DNA of 64,000 nucleotides from Cynocephalus volans (GCF_027409185.1 NC_084461.1:188082001-188146000), one strand, 5' to 3'. Shown: positions 21,986 to 34,032, numbered from the stretch's first letter. Program-made: numbers and translations. Notes: generated by a model not told the origin, from the sequence alone.

Positions 21986-22240
21986 GGGCCTGGCCAGTTA
22001 GCTCAGTTAAGAGCATGGTGTTGGGCCGAGCCCGTCGCGCACTCGGGAGAGTGCGGGGCTGGGAGCGCAGCGACGCTCCTGCCGCGGGTTCGGATCCTAT
22101 ATAGGACTGGCCAGTGCACTCACTGGCTGAGTGCCGGTCACGAAAAAGACAAAAAAAAAAAAAAAGAGCATGGTGTTGGTAACACCAAGGTCAAAAGTTT
22201 GGATCCCCATACTGGCCACTTGTCAAAAGAAAAACAATCA
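21986..22240 (+). repeat. CYN monomer split by a younger GC-rich CYN SINE
   Basis: Outer unit GGCCTGGCCAGTTAGCTCAG breaks at 22024 and resumes at 22164 through GGATCCCCATACTGGCCAC. The 16-bp AAGAGCATGGTGTTGG is duplicated at the break. Confidence 0.92.
22025..22163 (+). repeat. CYN SINE, short GC-rich type, nested
   Basis: GCCGAGCCCGTCGCGCACTC start, GGATCCTATATAGGACTGGC, end CACGAAAAAGAC plus A-tail. Perfect 16-bp target duplication implies a young insertion. Confidence 0.95.
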
Positions 22241-22379
22241 CTGCCTACATTTTGACACCTGGGGAAATTTATTCATTCAAAAATTTGCCCTGCCTGAGTA
22301 AAATTCTGCCTGTAAAATAAGAGTGTAATGAAAGGTTAGTGCTGCCTTTCCATTTATTTTACATATATACATATATATC

Positions 22380-22515
22380 TCAAAACATGGTTACTTTTAA
22401 TTTTTAAATTATACAAACAACACATTTTCAATGTAGGAAAATGGGAAGATACAGATAAGCAATGGTCTTATCTATATCCTTCCAGACTTTTTCCTTTGGA
22501 TATACCTATGTACAT
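22380..22515 (-). repeat. Possible old L1M 3'-region fragment
   Basis: TTAAATTATACAAACAACAC, then CCTTCCAGACTTTTTCCTTT, resembling diverged L1M 3' text. Confidence 0.35.
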
Positions 22516-22891
22516 TGTTACAATAATTCCTGCCCCTCAACAAACCCTCAAAAACAATAAAAATCAAACAGTAAAAATAAAGTGGCTGTCCTGTAGCAAA
22601 GGTGCTAATTTATATTATATACAAACCTATGTGCATTCATTTCAATTTTGACTTTTAAAATCTAAATTGATGCTACTAAAACAATACTAAAATATTCCAC
22701 TTTAAACAGTAGTAGTTTCAAAATAACTCAAGACTTCATTCATTCTTCATGCTGCTGATAAAGAGCAAAGTAATGTTTTTTTCATTAAAATAAGTAGCTT
22801 TCTACTACTGCATCCTTCAAAGAGAAGAATGTTCTGTTGGTCTGGCTATAAGGTCTTCACATATATACACAATTACTATTCAGTAAACTCT

Positions 22892-25800
22892 TCATTCATT
22901 CTGCTGTTCTTGAAAATATTCATCAAATATAGAGGAAGATTCGTCTTCACGTTCCTGACACAAAGGAAACACAAAATAGAAAAATATATTCATTTCCTCT
23001 CAGACCTAGTATATGTTTAAATATTTTTCAGGTAATGCTCTATAAGGAACTAATACCCAGCACCAGCTCCAGGTGTTGCTCAAAGAAAACCATTAAAAGT
23101 AAGAACGGCAATGATGGATAGCATTTTTCCAGATATGTGGTAAATTAATGTGCTTATATCTCATCAAAGAATTTCTCATTTGAATTTACATTCACAATGA
23201 TCCTTAGCTAATCTGCTGTGATAGTGTCCTACTGACAATTATCATTAGTTTTCCTACTGATTTATGTGAGAGCAGCCCAAATCCAACTGGATTGCACCTC
23301 CTCTTTGCACATACCCCAAAGCTCCAAGCACAAGGAGACTTAATTCAATATTGCCTGAACAAAATGTTGAATAAAACTGATACCGTTTATTGAGCACAGC
23401 TGTTAATTTCAGAGATCACCCAGAAAAGCCCAGATAACTGCCACCACTAGGACAAAAAACTCATTTAAGGAGTTGCCTGGATTATGCAGGAGGCCAGTAA
23501 GTGCTGGCAAATATTTTTACCAAAAGCCAACGAACATACCAAGTCAGAAATTACCTTTGGTTCTTTAAATTCCAAATCTTCTCCATATTGAATGGAAAAA
23601 TCAATATGCTGTAATACAATGTTCATGCTTTCTTCATCTGACTGATCATAAGGTAAAAATCGAACCATGCTGTAATCGTCAATCTACAAGTTGGGGATTT
23701 CAAGAAAGACTCATCATTCTGAAGTTGTGCAAAATACATAATTTTCAACTTATATTTGAGTTTTATAATCATTTGTAATTCTGATTAAAAACATTTCTGT
23801 GGAGGGGAGAGGAGGAGGAATGATAGGTAGAGACAGAACAGCAGCATTGATTTTTCTGACCTCTGACCTGCTAGACCACTTGTCAGCTTACTACTTAACT
23901 AGACACTTACTGTGTCATGCGTATTTATATGATACAACAACCACCGAAAATTTTACAAGGGCACAAATGGTTCTTAACAATCCAAATGGTTTGAAATAAT
24001 AGACACATTTGTTAATTGATGGGCCACTGTCAATAACTACTTCTAAAATAAACTGCTGAACGAACAGCCCACAGCCCCTCCCCACCCTCTTTCTCTTTGC
24101 TGTAAATAGGGTTGGACTGTGCTTTTCATAAAGGTGTCCAGTTAGATGTGAGCAAACACTTGACCAGGTCATTTAGAAAAAAACCCAAAAAAAACCTCAC
24201 TTGAAGAACTTACCAGTCCACATATAGCTTTAGTCAATTTTTTGAATTTTTTGCTTCTTAAGTCACCTGTAGAATCATCTAACAAAGAATACATGTCTGG
24301 ATCTAGAAACCTTTAATAGTGAGAAAGAAGACTGATGAATAATAGGAAGAATAAATCAGGAAACCAAACTTATAGACTGACAGAACCCCACATCTAAATA
24401 AAACACAAGGTTCATCTCTGTAATTAAGATCTGATAGGCCGGCCCGTGGCTCACTCGGTAGAGTGCGGTGCTGATAACACCAAGGCCACGGGTTCGGATC
24501 CTATATAGGGATGGCCGGTTTGCTCACTGGCTGAGCATGGTGCTGACAACACCAAGCCAAGGGTTGAGATCCCCTTACCGGTCATCTTTTTTCAATTAAA
24601 AAAAAAAAAAAAAAAAAAGATCTGATGATAACGGAAGAACAATAAACTCACTTCTCAACTTCCTTTTTAGCTTTCTTACTCAGCAGATCCATTTTTGTCA
24701 TGATGTTAACTTGTGGAATTTCTAGAGAGATCATGGCACTCAAGGCTGCCAGGATGCCAGAAATAAACTGAAGGAGGAAACAGAAAAGGGAAGACCAATC
24801 AACTTGCCAACAAAGTTCCCTACCTGGTCTCTGCACAAAGAGAGGCTTCTACTCCTCACTGGAACAAAATTGGCCTAAATAAAATAAATGCTAATATTTA
24901 AAAAAAGACTGTTCACTAATCACATGGTTGACACTTAGTCCCCAAAGGCAAAGGTAAGGAGGGAAGATGTAGATTTAATGTAAAGTAATCACAAATCCCA
25001 ATTTCATTAACTTTCTTTCCCATCTAATATTCCTCAAGAAGTAAAATTTGACTCAGATAGTTCATAAACTGGACAAAAGGTCCTCAAAAATTAAAAATAG
25101 ACTATTTTATAAAATACCCACCTGCCTCAAGTTTTCCTTGGTAAGTAGTTACCCAAAATCTATACAACTAAATTTACTATTTTTGAGTTAAAAATACATT
25201 ATCATAATAATTTAATAGTAAGAAATACTAAATAACTCTGTAATCGTTTGTGAAATGTCCAGAGTCACACAATTAAAGGGGACTGTCATCTGCTTGTACC
25301 CAAGATTTAAAAATCTACAACAGATTTATCCTCAGACCTTGAATGACTCCACCATGAACTGAGAATCAACAAGAAAAACTCCACAGACTCGGAACTCCCA
25401 CTGTTCAAGCTGCTGGACCAGCTGTTTCATCACAGGCAGGTGAGTGTACAACTCAATCTGACCTACATGAAGAACATTACAAGAATATTATCATCAAATT
25501 ACAGGAAACAAAATTTCCCCAAAAGACAGTTGGGAAAAGAAAGAAGTCAACCCCGGGTAGTAACACATTCAATTTTAAGGGGACTATATAGCTTCTTGAA
25601 GTAATCATAAAACATAATGTAATGCCATATGGGAATCCCGAACAAACTATCCACTTTTATGTAGAAAATGAGGTTCTTCACATTTTTCCAGTCAAAAATG
25701 AGTGCTATAAAGGTATGTGCAGTTTAAGCATATCCATTAAGTCGTACACTTATGATATATGTACTTTTCTGTGGCTATACAAATGTTCAATTAAAAGGAA

Positions 25801-28800
25801 GGGAAAAAATTGAGGGCCACAGATGATCAAAGCTAGGTTAGGTTCAAGTCTAAAATTCACTATTTGGCTTAAGAGGCCGTATGTGATTATCTGCCCCTTA
25901 CTAGCCTGACCTCACAACATTTTCCTCTATTTATTATGCTCCAGCCACACTGGCCTTTTCAGTGCCTCAAACCCGCCTTGTTTCTTCCAGCCTTAAGGCC
26001 TTCGGCATGCTGTGCCCTCTGCCTGGGCCACTGTATCCCTCATCTTCACACTATGGCCCAGCTTAAAAGCTACTTGATCAGAAGCCTTCTTGACCTCCTT
26101 CCTATGGTACGATCTGTACTACTCTTGTGGAACACCTGTCATAAATAAGTATATTGGGGTGGTTTTGTTTATGCTATCTGACACTCCACTTTACTGATAA
26201 TCCATGACAGCAGAGAACATGGCTACCTTGCTCTTTATGGTATTCCCAGTGTACGAACTAAGTACTCGATAATCTCAATGAATGAATTAAAGCCAACAAA
26301 TAAGCGTTAGAGCTACAAATGCTTGCTGAGAACAGAACTATTGCAACTTCAAGGAAAACAACACTTTCAAATTGCTGACCTACCTGGACAGTCAAAAAGG
26401 ATGTAGTCGTCCTCTACATGACCAAGACAGTTCTCTAGCCAGTCGAAATTATTGGCAAAGTACTCCATGCAAAATACCAATCCTCCATTGGGGCCAAATC
26501 GTAGAGAGTCATCCTCCATCACATCATCCACTTCGATCAGTTCCCGGATATCTGAAAAGGACAGACAGGGCCCAGAATATAAGTGTTCATTCAAAAATTG
26601 TTATCCTCACTAGTAATAATTAACAATTACATAAAAAAAACCGCACTAGTAATAATTAACAATTACATTTAAAAACCTCACATAAATGAAATTAATTATG
26701 TACATGGTTTTTCACTGTAGCAGTGTCCATTAATAGGGAACTGAGCAAATAAATTATTCCACAGCCAGACAATGGAATACTATGCAACCGTAAAAAGTGG
26801 GAAGCTCTTTAAATACTGATATAATACAATCTCCCAGGTATATTGTTAAGTGAAAAATTCAAGGTGCAGAACTCTGTAAGAATGCCATCATTAGTATTTT
26901 TAAAAAAGACAAAAATTCACTACATACACATAATACATATATATGTATTGGATTTTATTTGCACAGGCTATCTATGGAAGGACACACCAGAAACTGGTAA
27001 TACTGGCTGCCCCAGTGAAGGGAACTGATTGCTGGGACAAAGAGCTGGGAGGGAGACACCTTCTTGAATACTTACTCTTTTATACCTTTTGCATTTTGAA
27101 CCATGTGAATATGTATTACCTATTCAAAAAAAGGTAATACGAAACCAAAGAAAATCAACTACCATGTCTTTTTTTCTTTTTTGTCTTTTTCATGACCGGC
27201 ACTCAGCCAGTGAGTGCACCGGCCATTCCTATACAGGATCCAAACCCGCGGAGGGAGCGTCACCACGCTCCCAGCGCCGCACTCTCCCGAGTGCGCCACG
27301 GGCTCGGCCCTACCATGTCTTAACATGACAACTCTAGGGAAGCTACTTAACCTCCCTGGGCCTTACTTCCTTATTTATAAGATTGAGGGAGGGGAGAGGA
27401 TCATATATTCTGAGGTACAAGGATGAGAACTGTATGAGATAATGTATCTAAATCACCTATAGGAGGGGCTTGAAAAATTCTGACATATGTATAGTTCTCT
27501 TATTAATTTTTGGAAATCAGTATTTTTGCTACCTTAGGTTTTTATTTATTTTTGTGCTCAACCCTACAATCTCCAATCACAGAGAACCATGCTTCACTAA
27601 TAGGCACTATGTACTGATAACTTCTTCCCATCACCTTCCCCAGGGATAAACAACTGACCCAAGTTGGGACAATAAAATTGGTCTTCTGAAAGGATGAATC
27701 AAGCACATTAGTCAGTCAGTAAGAATCTTGGACCAGGAAATGATGTGCACCTGGGGCTGGGGGAACCTTGTTGGACTGGAGTAAGCTGGTCTGTAAGGAA
27801 CAGAAAAAGACAGACACAGAAAGTTGGCCTTGGTTCCTGTCAGTTTTGTGTTTTGGGCTCTAGTCTCTCCTAAAGCCTTACTCTTAGGTTTTATAAGAGG
27901 CCCCCTGATTACTTCTAATAAATCTTATTTTTACTTAAGCTAGCTTGAGTGCTTTCTGTTTGCTGCAACCAAACAATCCCAAAATAATTCAATGCCTTTT
28001 TCTGGAGGAAGATGACCATTGCATATCTCCTCCTCTCAGCTAATGACCACACACATCTTTAACAGAAATCAGAAGCCAACAAAGAGAATCTCCCAGATTC
28101 CCACCACCAATACTACATGATAACTTCCACCCACCTTCCCTCCTGTTACAAAGGCAGAAACATCTCTCCTTGCAAAAGCGAAACCCTCCATTTGTTCGGG
28201 ATCTCCTCCCCTTTCTCATTCTTGCAGTTATTTCCACTATCTCTGGCATCTTCAGTTTCTCTCTTTCTACTGGATTATTCTCTTCAGCATACAAGTACAT
28301 TCCAGTTACCATCTCCAATCTTCAAACAAAACTTCCCTGGACCCTCACATCCCTCCAGTTATCAAACCATTTCTCAGCTCCTTTTCACAGCTAAACTTCT
28401 TCAGCAAGCTGTCTCCACTCAGTGCCTACACTGCGTCACCTCCAATTCATTCTTCAAACCACTCCAATCTGCTTTCATCCCTACCACTGCACTCAGATCC
28501 CTAGCCAAGGTCACCAACATCTCCGTGTTCCCAAAACTAACAGCCACTTCTCTGTCCTCATCTTTTTTTTTTTTTTTTTTTTAGAAGAAGACCGGTAAAG
28601 AGATCTTAACCCTTGACTTGGTGTTGTCAGCACCACACTCTCCAAAGTAAGCTAACTAGCCATCCCTATATAGGGATCTGAACCCGTGGCTTTGGTGTTA
28701 TCAGCACCACACTCTCCCAAGTGAGCCATGGACCGGCCCCTCGGTCCTCATCTAACACAACTTTTCAGTTGTATCTGACATTACCAACTACCACCTCCTT

Positions 28801-31800
28801 CTTAAAATATTCTCTCCTGCTGGCTTTTGTGAAGCTACATTTTCCTCCCACCTTACTGACTCCACTTCCTCTACCAGACCTGTGAATATTAAATGACTTC
28901 AAGGCTTGACCTTGGGTCCTTTTCTCTAACCACACTCCCTCCCAACATGATCTCACGCAGTCCTGTAGCTTTGTGTATTATCTATATGCTGCTGACACCC
29001 AAATTTCTATCTCCAGGCCAGACCTCATCTCTGAATTCCAGACTATTATATCCACTTGCCTCTTAGATATCTATCAGACACCTCAAACTTAGTAAGTGCA
29101 AAGAGAACTGCCTAAATCTAAAACAACTGTCTTCCTTCTTGGGAAATGATATCACGCACTCAACGGCTCAAATCAGAAACCTAAGAGTTACCCTTGATTC
29201 CTCACTTACCTATACCCTCTTGGTTCAATCCCCCACAAAATGCTCTTAATTCTATTTGCAAAATATATACAGTCATTCATCAGTATCTGTGGGCAATTGG
29301 TTCCAGGACTGCTGGCGGATACCAAATCCAGGGATGCTCAAGTTCTTTATATAAAATGGCGTAGTATTTGCAGATAACCTGTGCACATCCTCCCATATAC
29401 TTTATTTATTTATTTATTTTGGTGGCTTGCTGGTAAGGGGATCCTAACCCTTGACCTTGGTGTTATCAGCTACCATATGCTTTAAATCATCTCTAGATTA
29501 CTTATAACATCTCATACAATGCAAATGCTATGTTAATAGTTGTTAAACTGTATTTTTTTATTGTAATATTTTTATTTTTTATTTTTATTTTTCCCCAAGT
29601 ATTTTCAACACAAGGTTGATTGAATCCACAGATGAGGAACCTGCAGATATGAGACCTGCAGATACGGCGGACTGGCTGTACTGAATCTGTCTGCTTCTCT
29701 ACATCTCCACAATGACCACCTTAGTCTAAGCCACCTGGACAACTGCAACAGCTCTACTGCAGGTCCCTGCTTCTACTCTTGATCCCCTAGAGTCCATTTT
29801 TAAGCTAAGAGCCTGAGTTACTTTTAAAAACATAGATCTGAGGGCCCGGCCTGTGGCTCACTTGGGAGAGTGTGGTGCTGATAACACCAAGGCCATGGGT
29901 TTGGATCCCTATATAGGGTTGGCCGGTTAGTTCACTTGGGAGAGTGTGGTGCTGACAACACCAAGTCAAGGGTTAAGACGCCCTTAGCGGTCATCTTTTA
30001 AAAAAAATAAAATAAAATAAAAACATAGATCAGATGTCAATCCCCTCTTCTGCTTAAAACTCTCTAGTGGCATTCCACTGTTGACAGAATAAAATCTAAA
30101 CTTCTCATGTCCTACTAGCTCAAACCCACTTCTTTCCTTCACTCATTATTCTTACTGACATCTTTGCTCTTCTGGAACATACCAAACTCTTTCTCACCTA
30201 TGGGCTATTTATTGGCCTTGATGTTCCCTCGTCTTGGAAGGCCTTTTCCCCGCTTGATGAGCATATTACCAGTCTTCCGGCTCAAAAATCCCCTCCTCAG
30301 AGACATCACTCCTGACCACCCTACCTAAAGCAATATCTCCAAATTATTCCTTCTCATCAGCCTGTTTGCAGTCCTTACCACATTCTTTAATATGGTTACC
30401 ATTTTGTTTATTGCTTGCTTATCTTTCCCACAAAAAAAAAAAAAAAAAAAGGTAATGAGAACAGGGATCTGTCTTATTCTCTGCTATAACCCTGGTGTCT
30501 TGCATAAAATAAGTGTTCAACAGACACCTGAATGAACAAATTAAAAGAATTAAAAAAAAAAAACACACCCAGGCTGCTCACTTATAGTGATCAGCAGTAT
30601 AGCAGGTTCCCTACAGCAGGACTAAGAATGAAAGAGACAGAAAGGAAGGCTGGTGAAGGAAGAGTCCACCCACTTATAAATCTTATATCAAAGACTAAGA
30701 AAGGATATTGTCACACACATCACTATGCATGGATGTCACCAAACAACACCCAGCCTCAATGCTGTTCACCATGAAACCAGGGGACCAGAATGTAATCATT
30801 AATTTTTCGGCTTCTGTGATGATCAGCCAGCACTCACTGCCACCCTGCCCTTATTGTCCCTGAAGGAGGGGGAGGCTCTGCTCAGGACTTACCAGCCATC
30901 ACAGAGTAGTTGAAGTGTTCTGCTGCTGGATCTAGGTTCACAACTTGGACAGACCGGTTGAGGGCTTCACAGTGCTGGACCATGGTGGCACAGTAGGTGC
31001 TCTGTAATGTCACAAGGCATGAGAAGTTAGAGCAGCAAGCAGTGTAGTGCTACGCTCTGCACCCTGAGAAGGATCTCCACACTCTTTGAGCAGTGTCCAC
31101 TAAGGCCAAAACTATGCCTTCACCAACCAAGAGACTGACTGAAAACAAGGGAAAAGGCACTGGGCCAGGAGTCAGGACACCTGACTGAGTTGCAGATCCA
31201 GACCTGGCTAGGACTCATGGGGAACTTTGGGGAAATGGCTTCTCCACTCTTCCCGTCAATTTTCTCATCTCTAATTGCGATGTCCTCCATGATCACTAAG
31301 GCTCCTTCCTGCTCTAACGTGTAACAAGTGGAATTTAAAGAGAAGATTTCTGTTTTCTCAGTGCAGCACCTAGCATAGTGTCTCTACTAGGACTTGTACA
31401 GTCCAAACAAAGCTTTAGATGGGAAGGTCAGGGATGATGTCTTTGAGCAGGGAGTATTTGAGCACATGGGAATGTGCTTGCCAACCTAAGGGAAGAGCAT
31501 TTCAAGATGAAAGAACATCAAGGTCAATAAATAGTCTGAGGGCCGGCCCGTGGCTCACTTGGGAGAGTGTGGTGCTCATAACACCAAAGCCGCGGGTTCA
31601 GATCCCTGTATAGGGATGGCCGGTTGGCTCACTTGGAGAGCGTGGTGCTGACAACACCAAGTCAAGTGTTAGGATCCCCTTACTGGTCATCTTTAAAAAC
31701 AATTTAAAAATTAAAAAATAAATAAATAGTCTGGAGGTGGGCTATCAGTTTGCAACTTTTGGTAGAGAATCCTTTATCCCTCATGTAGTTGTTACCACAC

Positions 31801-33304
31801 TATGTTAAAATCTCTAGGCTACTTGATTGTCTCTTTCACCCTCTGTATAAAGGCAGAGATGTATCTTATTCAGTTTTATAAGCCCAGGAACTAGCACAGT
31901 ACCTGGTACATAATAAATGCTTGATAATTATTTCTAATTGACTGACATATTATGCTTGAATGTAAGTTCCACAAGTGTTTTTGTTCACCACACAACCCCC
32001 AGGACTCAAAACAATGCTTGGCAAAAGAAACATGCTCAATGAGTGTTTTTCACAGTAGGCATGAAAAATTTATAGAGAGATACTTATCTAACACAATCAG
32101 TCCAAAAATTAACTCAGAATATAGAAATAACTTCCATCATGCTTTCCCTTCAGTGTCTTTACACATACTGTTCTCACTTCCAAGGGTGTCCTATCTATAC
32201 ATCACACTGTACAAGTATTTTAGTAGATAAGTCATCTATCTGTCTTCCCTAATAGACAACAGGCTCTGAGTTGGTAAGGGTCAAACCTTAGTAACATGTA
32301 TATCTCCTGTACCTAGAATAGTTTAATGGCTCAGAACAATGTGTTTGTTAAATTATAGATTGTAGCCACAAAACACCTCTATATTTTTGTTATTTAATCA
32401 ATATCTTCATTTCTACTGTATTTGAATGCCCCTAACATTATTCCCTTAACATTTGTTTACAAGAAAATATTGTATCCCCATTGTAAACAAAAAACCAGTT
32501 ATACTCATATTTTTCATAGTGTGATGGTAATCATAAAATTATATACCACTTTAAAATGCTTTTAATTCTAGCTAAATAGTTGCTTATTAAAAACTGAGTC
32601 TAAGATCTGCTCTCTGAAAAGACTTGGGGATTAATGAAGCGTTGAAGATACACGAGCACCAAACGTAATTTCACCTCAATGCGTAGTTAAGGACTGAAAG
32701 AGAATTGAAAAGGGAATAACTTTCTCAATATATGATCTGATGTTCCTTAGTGTCGGGTCCATGTACCACCTAAAATCACCTCAGATATCAGAAGTTCATG
32801 TCCCAAGCTCTGAGAAACAGTAATTAACGACACCCCACTTTAACCTCCTGGGAGCAAGACATGGCCAGATTCTGGAGTTAGACAAAACTGGATTCAAACT
32901 CCGGCCGTAACTTACTAACTCTACGATCCTGGGCAAAGAACTTAACCTTTCTGTCGCTGTCTCTGTCTCTCTCTCTTTAAATCTGTAAAATGGGAATAAC
33001 AGGACCTATATATCACATGGTTGTTGTGGAAATAACTGAGGCATTTAGCTCAGTACCCGGAGGCATAAGAATACAATAAGTATTAACAATTATCATTACT
33101 CCCCTTTCAAAACAACAACCAAAAGGACAGTGAGGCCCGGAGAGCGAGCGAGTTCTCAGGGTCCCTAATACACGCACCCGCCAGGGTCTCCCTCCGGACC
33201 CAAGCCCCCTGCCTCCTATGAACTCCGACTCTCTCTGTCTCCCACCAAGTCCTCACCTTCCCGCTGCCCGCAGGGCCCATGACCAGCTGCGCATATCGAG
33301 GCAT
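22892..33304 (-). CDS. GPN3: GPN3, GPN-loop GTPase 3, complete, 8 coding exons
   Basis: Small GTPase of the GPN family; the family works with GPN1 in assembly and nuclear import of RNA polymerase II. Coding exons are 33257-33304, 30893-31001, 26384-26551, 25338-25462, 24652-24767, 24214-24310, 23555-23683 and 22892-22954. They total 855 nt, giving 284 aa plus stop. Visible motifs are the P-loop GPAGSGKS (residues 10-17, split by intron 1), the GPN insertion loop (72-74), DCPGQ (split by intron 3) and the guanine-recognition motif TKMD in exon 5. The C-terminus reads [20 protein letters not shown]. The exon 4 donor is GTCTGA, a poor match to consensus. Intron 2 carries a very long L2 copy. The start codon faces FAM216A across a CpG-rich promoter. 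Confidence 0.97.
22955..23554. other. GPN3: GPN3 intron 7, nothing recognised
   Basis: AT-rich intronic DNA between exons 7 and 8 with no repeat or RNA gene that I can name. Confidence 0.4.
24437..24616 (+). repeat. CYN SINE, dimer type (GPN3 intron 5)
   Basis: GGCCGGCCCGTGGCTCACTC start. The second unit is GGTTTGCTCACTGGCTGAGC, an intermediate between the common dimer and the GC-rich type. AAGATCTGAT flanks both sides. Confidence 0.93.
25860..26290 (+). repeat. L2 LINE 3' region (GPN3 intron 3)
   Basis: TGCTCCAGCCACACTGGCCT, CTCTGCCTGGGCCACTGTAT, AGCCTTCTTGACCTCC and CAATGAATGAATTAA. Confidence 0.75.
26607..26678 (+). repeat. 35-bp tandem duplication next to GPN3 exon 3
   Basis: CACTAGTAATAATTAACAAT followed by TACAT and an A-rich end occurs twice in a row, about 55 bp upstream (in gene sense) of the exon 3 acceptor. 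Confidence 0.85.
26700..27140 (+). mobile_element. Old L1M 3' fragment
   Basis: GACAATGGAATACTATGCAA, then ATTGTTAAGTGAAAAATTCA and a 3' UTR-like stretch (GGGAACTGATTGCTGGG). Confidence 0.65.
27171..27309 (-). repeat. CYN SINE, short GC-rich type
   Basis: Flanked by perfect 12-bp CTACCATGTCTT duplications (27159-27170, 27310-27321). Confidence 0.94.
27320..27480 (+). repeat. MIR SINE fragment
   Basis: GAAGCTACTTAACCTCCCTG, GGCCTTACTTCCTTATTTAT and ATGAGATAATGTATC. Confidence 0.6.
28564..28740 (-). repeat. CYN SINE, dimer type, inside L2
   Basis: Flanked by TCTGTCCTCATCT and TCGGTCCTCATCT. Antisense dimer with T-run tail. Confidence 0.93.
29268..29690 (-). mobile_element. MER2 (Tigger-type) DNA transposon inside L2
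   Basis: Starts TACAGTCATTCATCAGTATC and ends GATACGGCGGACTGGCTGTA as inverted termini with TA. Internal TAAAATGGCGTAGTATTTGC and AATCATCTCTAGATTACTTA match MER2 as recalled. A CYN fragment interrupts it. Confidence 0.85.
29405..29471 (-). repeat. CYN SINE, truncated, inside MER2
   Basis: GGTGGCTTGCTGGTAAGGGG to GGTGTTATCAGCT with a TTTA tail. CCATATACTTTA and CCATATGCTTTA flank it. Confidence 0.85.
29842..30019 (+). repeat. CYN SINE, dimer type, inside L2
   Basis: GGGCCCGGCCTGTGGCTCAC start, AGCGGTCATC end and A-rich tail. AAAAACATAGATC lies on both sides. Confidence 0.93.
31165..31330 (+). repeat. MIR SINE (GPN3 intron 1)
   Basis: GTCAGGACACCTGACTGAGT, CCGTCAATTTTCTCATCTCT and TAAGGCTCCTTCCTGCTCTA. 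Confidence 0.6.
31540..31720 (+). repeat. CYN SINE, dimer type (GPN3 intron 1)
   Basis: GGGCCGGCCCGTGGCTCACT start, ACTGGTCATC end. Perfect AATAAATAGTCTG on both sides. Confidence 0.94.
31830..32370 (+). repeat. Cluster of L2 3'-end fragments
   Basis: Three pieces: GTACCTGGTACATAATAAAT near 31900, AATGTAAGTTCCACAAGTG near 31957, and ATGTATATCTCCTGTACC near 32300. Confidence 0.55.
32371..32860. other. GPN3: GPN3 intron 1 segment, unassigned
   Basis: AT-rich, no repeat or exon recognised. Confidence 0.35.
32865..33080 (+). repeat. MIR SINE with a CTCT run
   Basis: ACTGGATTCAAACTCCGGCC, TAAATCTGTAAAATGGGAAT and GGTTGTTGTGGAAATAACTG. A short (CT)n lies in its middle. It ends just before the GPN3 promoter. 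Confidence 0.75.
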
Positions 33305-34032
33305 CTCTGTACTCCGGATTCCCGGTGCCGCCTGCCACACTCCCTTCAGCCTTCGCGCGACGCCTGCTGCCTTCCTGGAACACAAAGTGCGAACCAATCG
33401 CAATCCAAATTCCTTTTACGTCTCTCTTTCTGCCTCACCTCTGACTACGGAGCATCCTGCGGGCCAAGTCCCGTGAGAAACGCGTCTTGAGGAAATCGGA
33501 AGAGGAGGAACGGGTTTGCGCGTGCGCAGAAGTAGTTGGCGGAAATCAGCCTTTGAGATACAGACAAAGTCCGGTTGCCTGGGTGATAACGGATAACGGA
33601 TAACGGTCTGCATCCCTGAGCCGGGTGCATTGGTTCTTGGTTTGAGTACCGACGTTTGACCTATATGGTGACAACGAAGATTTGCAAATTTGCAGAGGGT
33701 GTGGAATACTGAGGTGGAAGTCACCTCCTGTTTTAGACAGCATATTTATTTCCTTTCCGTGAAGCATCCCTTCCACCAAAAGATGCAAAAGTGCAAACGC
33801 GCGATCAACTAAAGAACTCCCGTCCCTCCCCCAACTTAATTCCAGGGTCGTAGATCTGCCCTCGCCCTCCCGAAGCTATTCGGGCAGTGTCCGGACAGCA
33901 TCGGAGGGGCTAGAATCTGGCGTCTTCCGCCTCTTCATCTCAATAGCTCCTTGCCTGACGCACGCGTACTGACGGGGGAGGGGAAAGAGAAAGCTTTCCC
34001 CACACACAGCTTGCGGTCCGGACACCGGGGAG
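33105..34032. promoter_or_regulatory. GPN3-FAM216A bidirectional promoter
   Basis: The start codons of GPN3 (33304, minus) and FAM216A (34033, plus) are 728 bp apart across CpG-rich DNA. It holds a palindrome-like NRF1 site, TGCGCGTGCGCA at 33517-33528. CCAAT boxes occur in both orientations (near 33389 and 33626). A 7-bp unit GATAACG is repeated three times at 33585-33605. No TATA box is evident. Confidence 0.75.

Larger units (their letters stand above)
28120..30530 (+). mobile_element. Long L2 LINE copy (ORF2 to 3' end), broken by later insertions
   Basis: Continuous L2 order: ORF2 text (AGGTCACCAACATCTCC), the reverse-transcriptase YADD region (TATATGCTGCTGACACCCAA reads YAADTQ), CATAGATCAGATGTCAATCC, CTAGTGGCATTCCACTG, and the terminus AATAAGTGTTCAACAGACAC. 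Net length is close to 2 kb after removing a CYN dimer (28564-28740), MER2 (29268-29690) and another CYN dimer (29842-30019). It lies antisense within GPN3 intron 2. The reading frame is decayed. Confidence 0.8.

Noticed and set aside
28117-28584. 155-codon frame in GPN3 intron 2
   Set aside because: It is L2 sequence running into a SINE tail.
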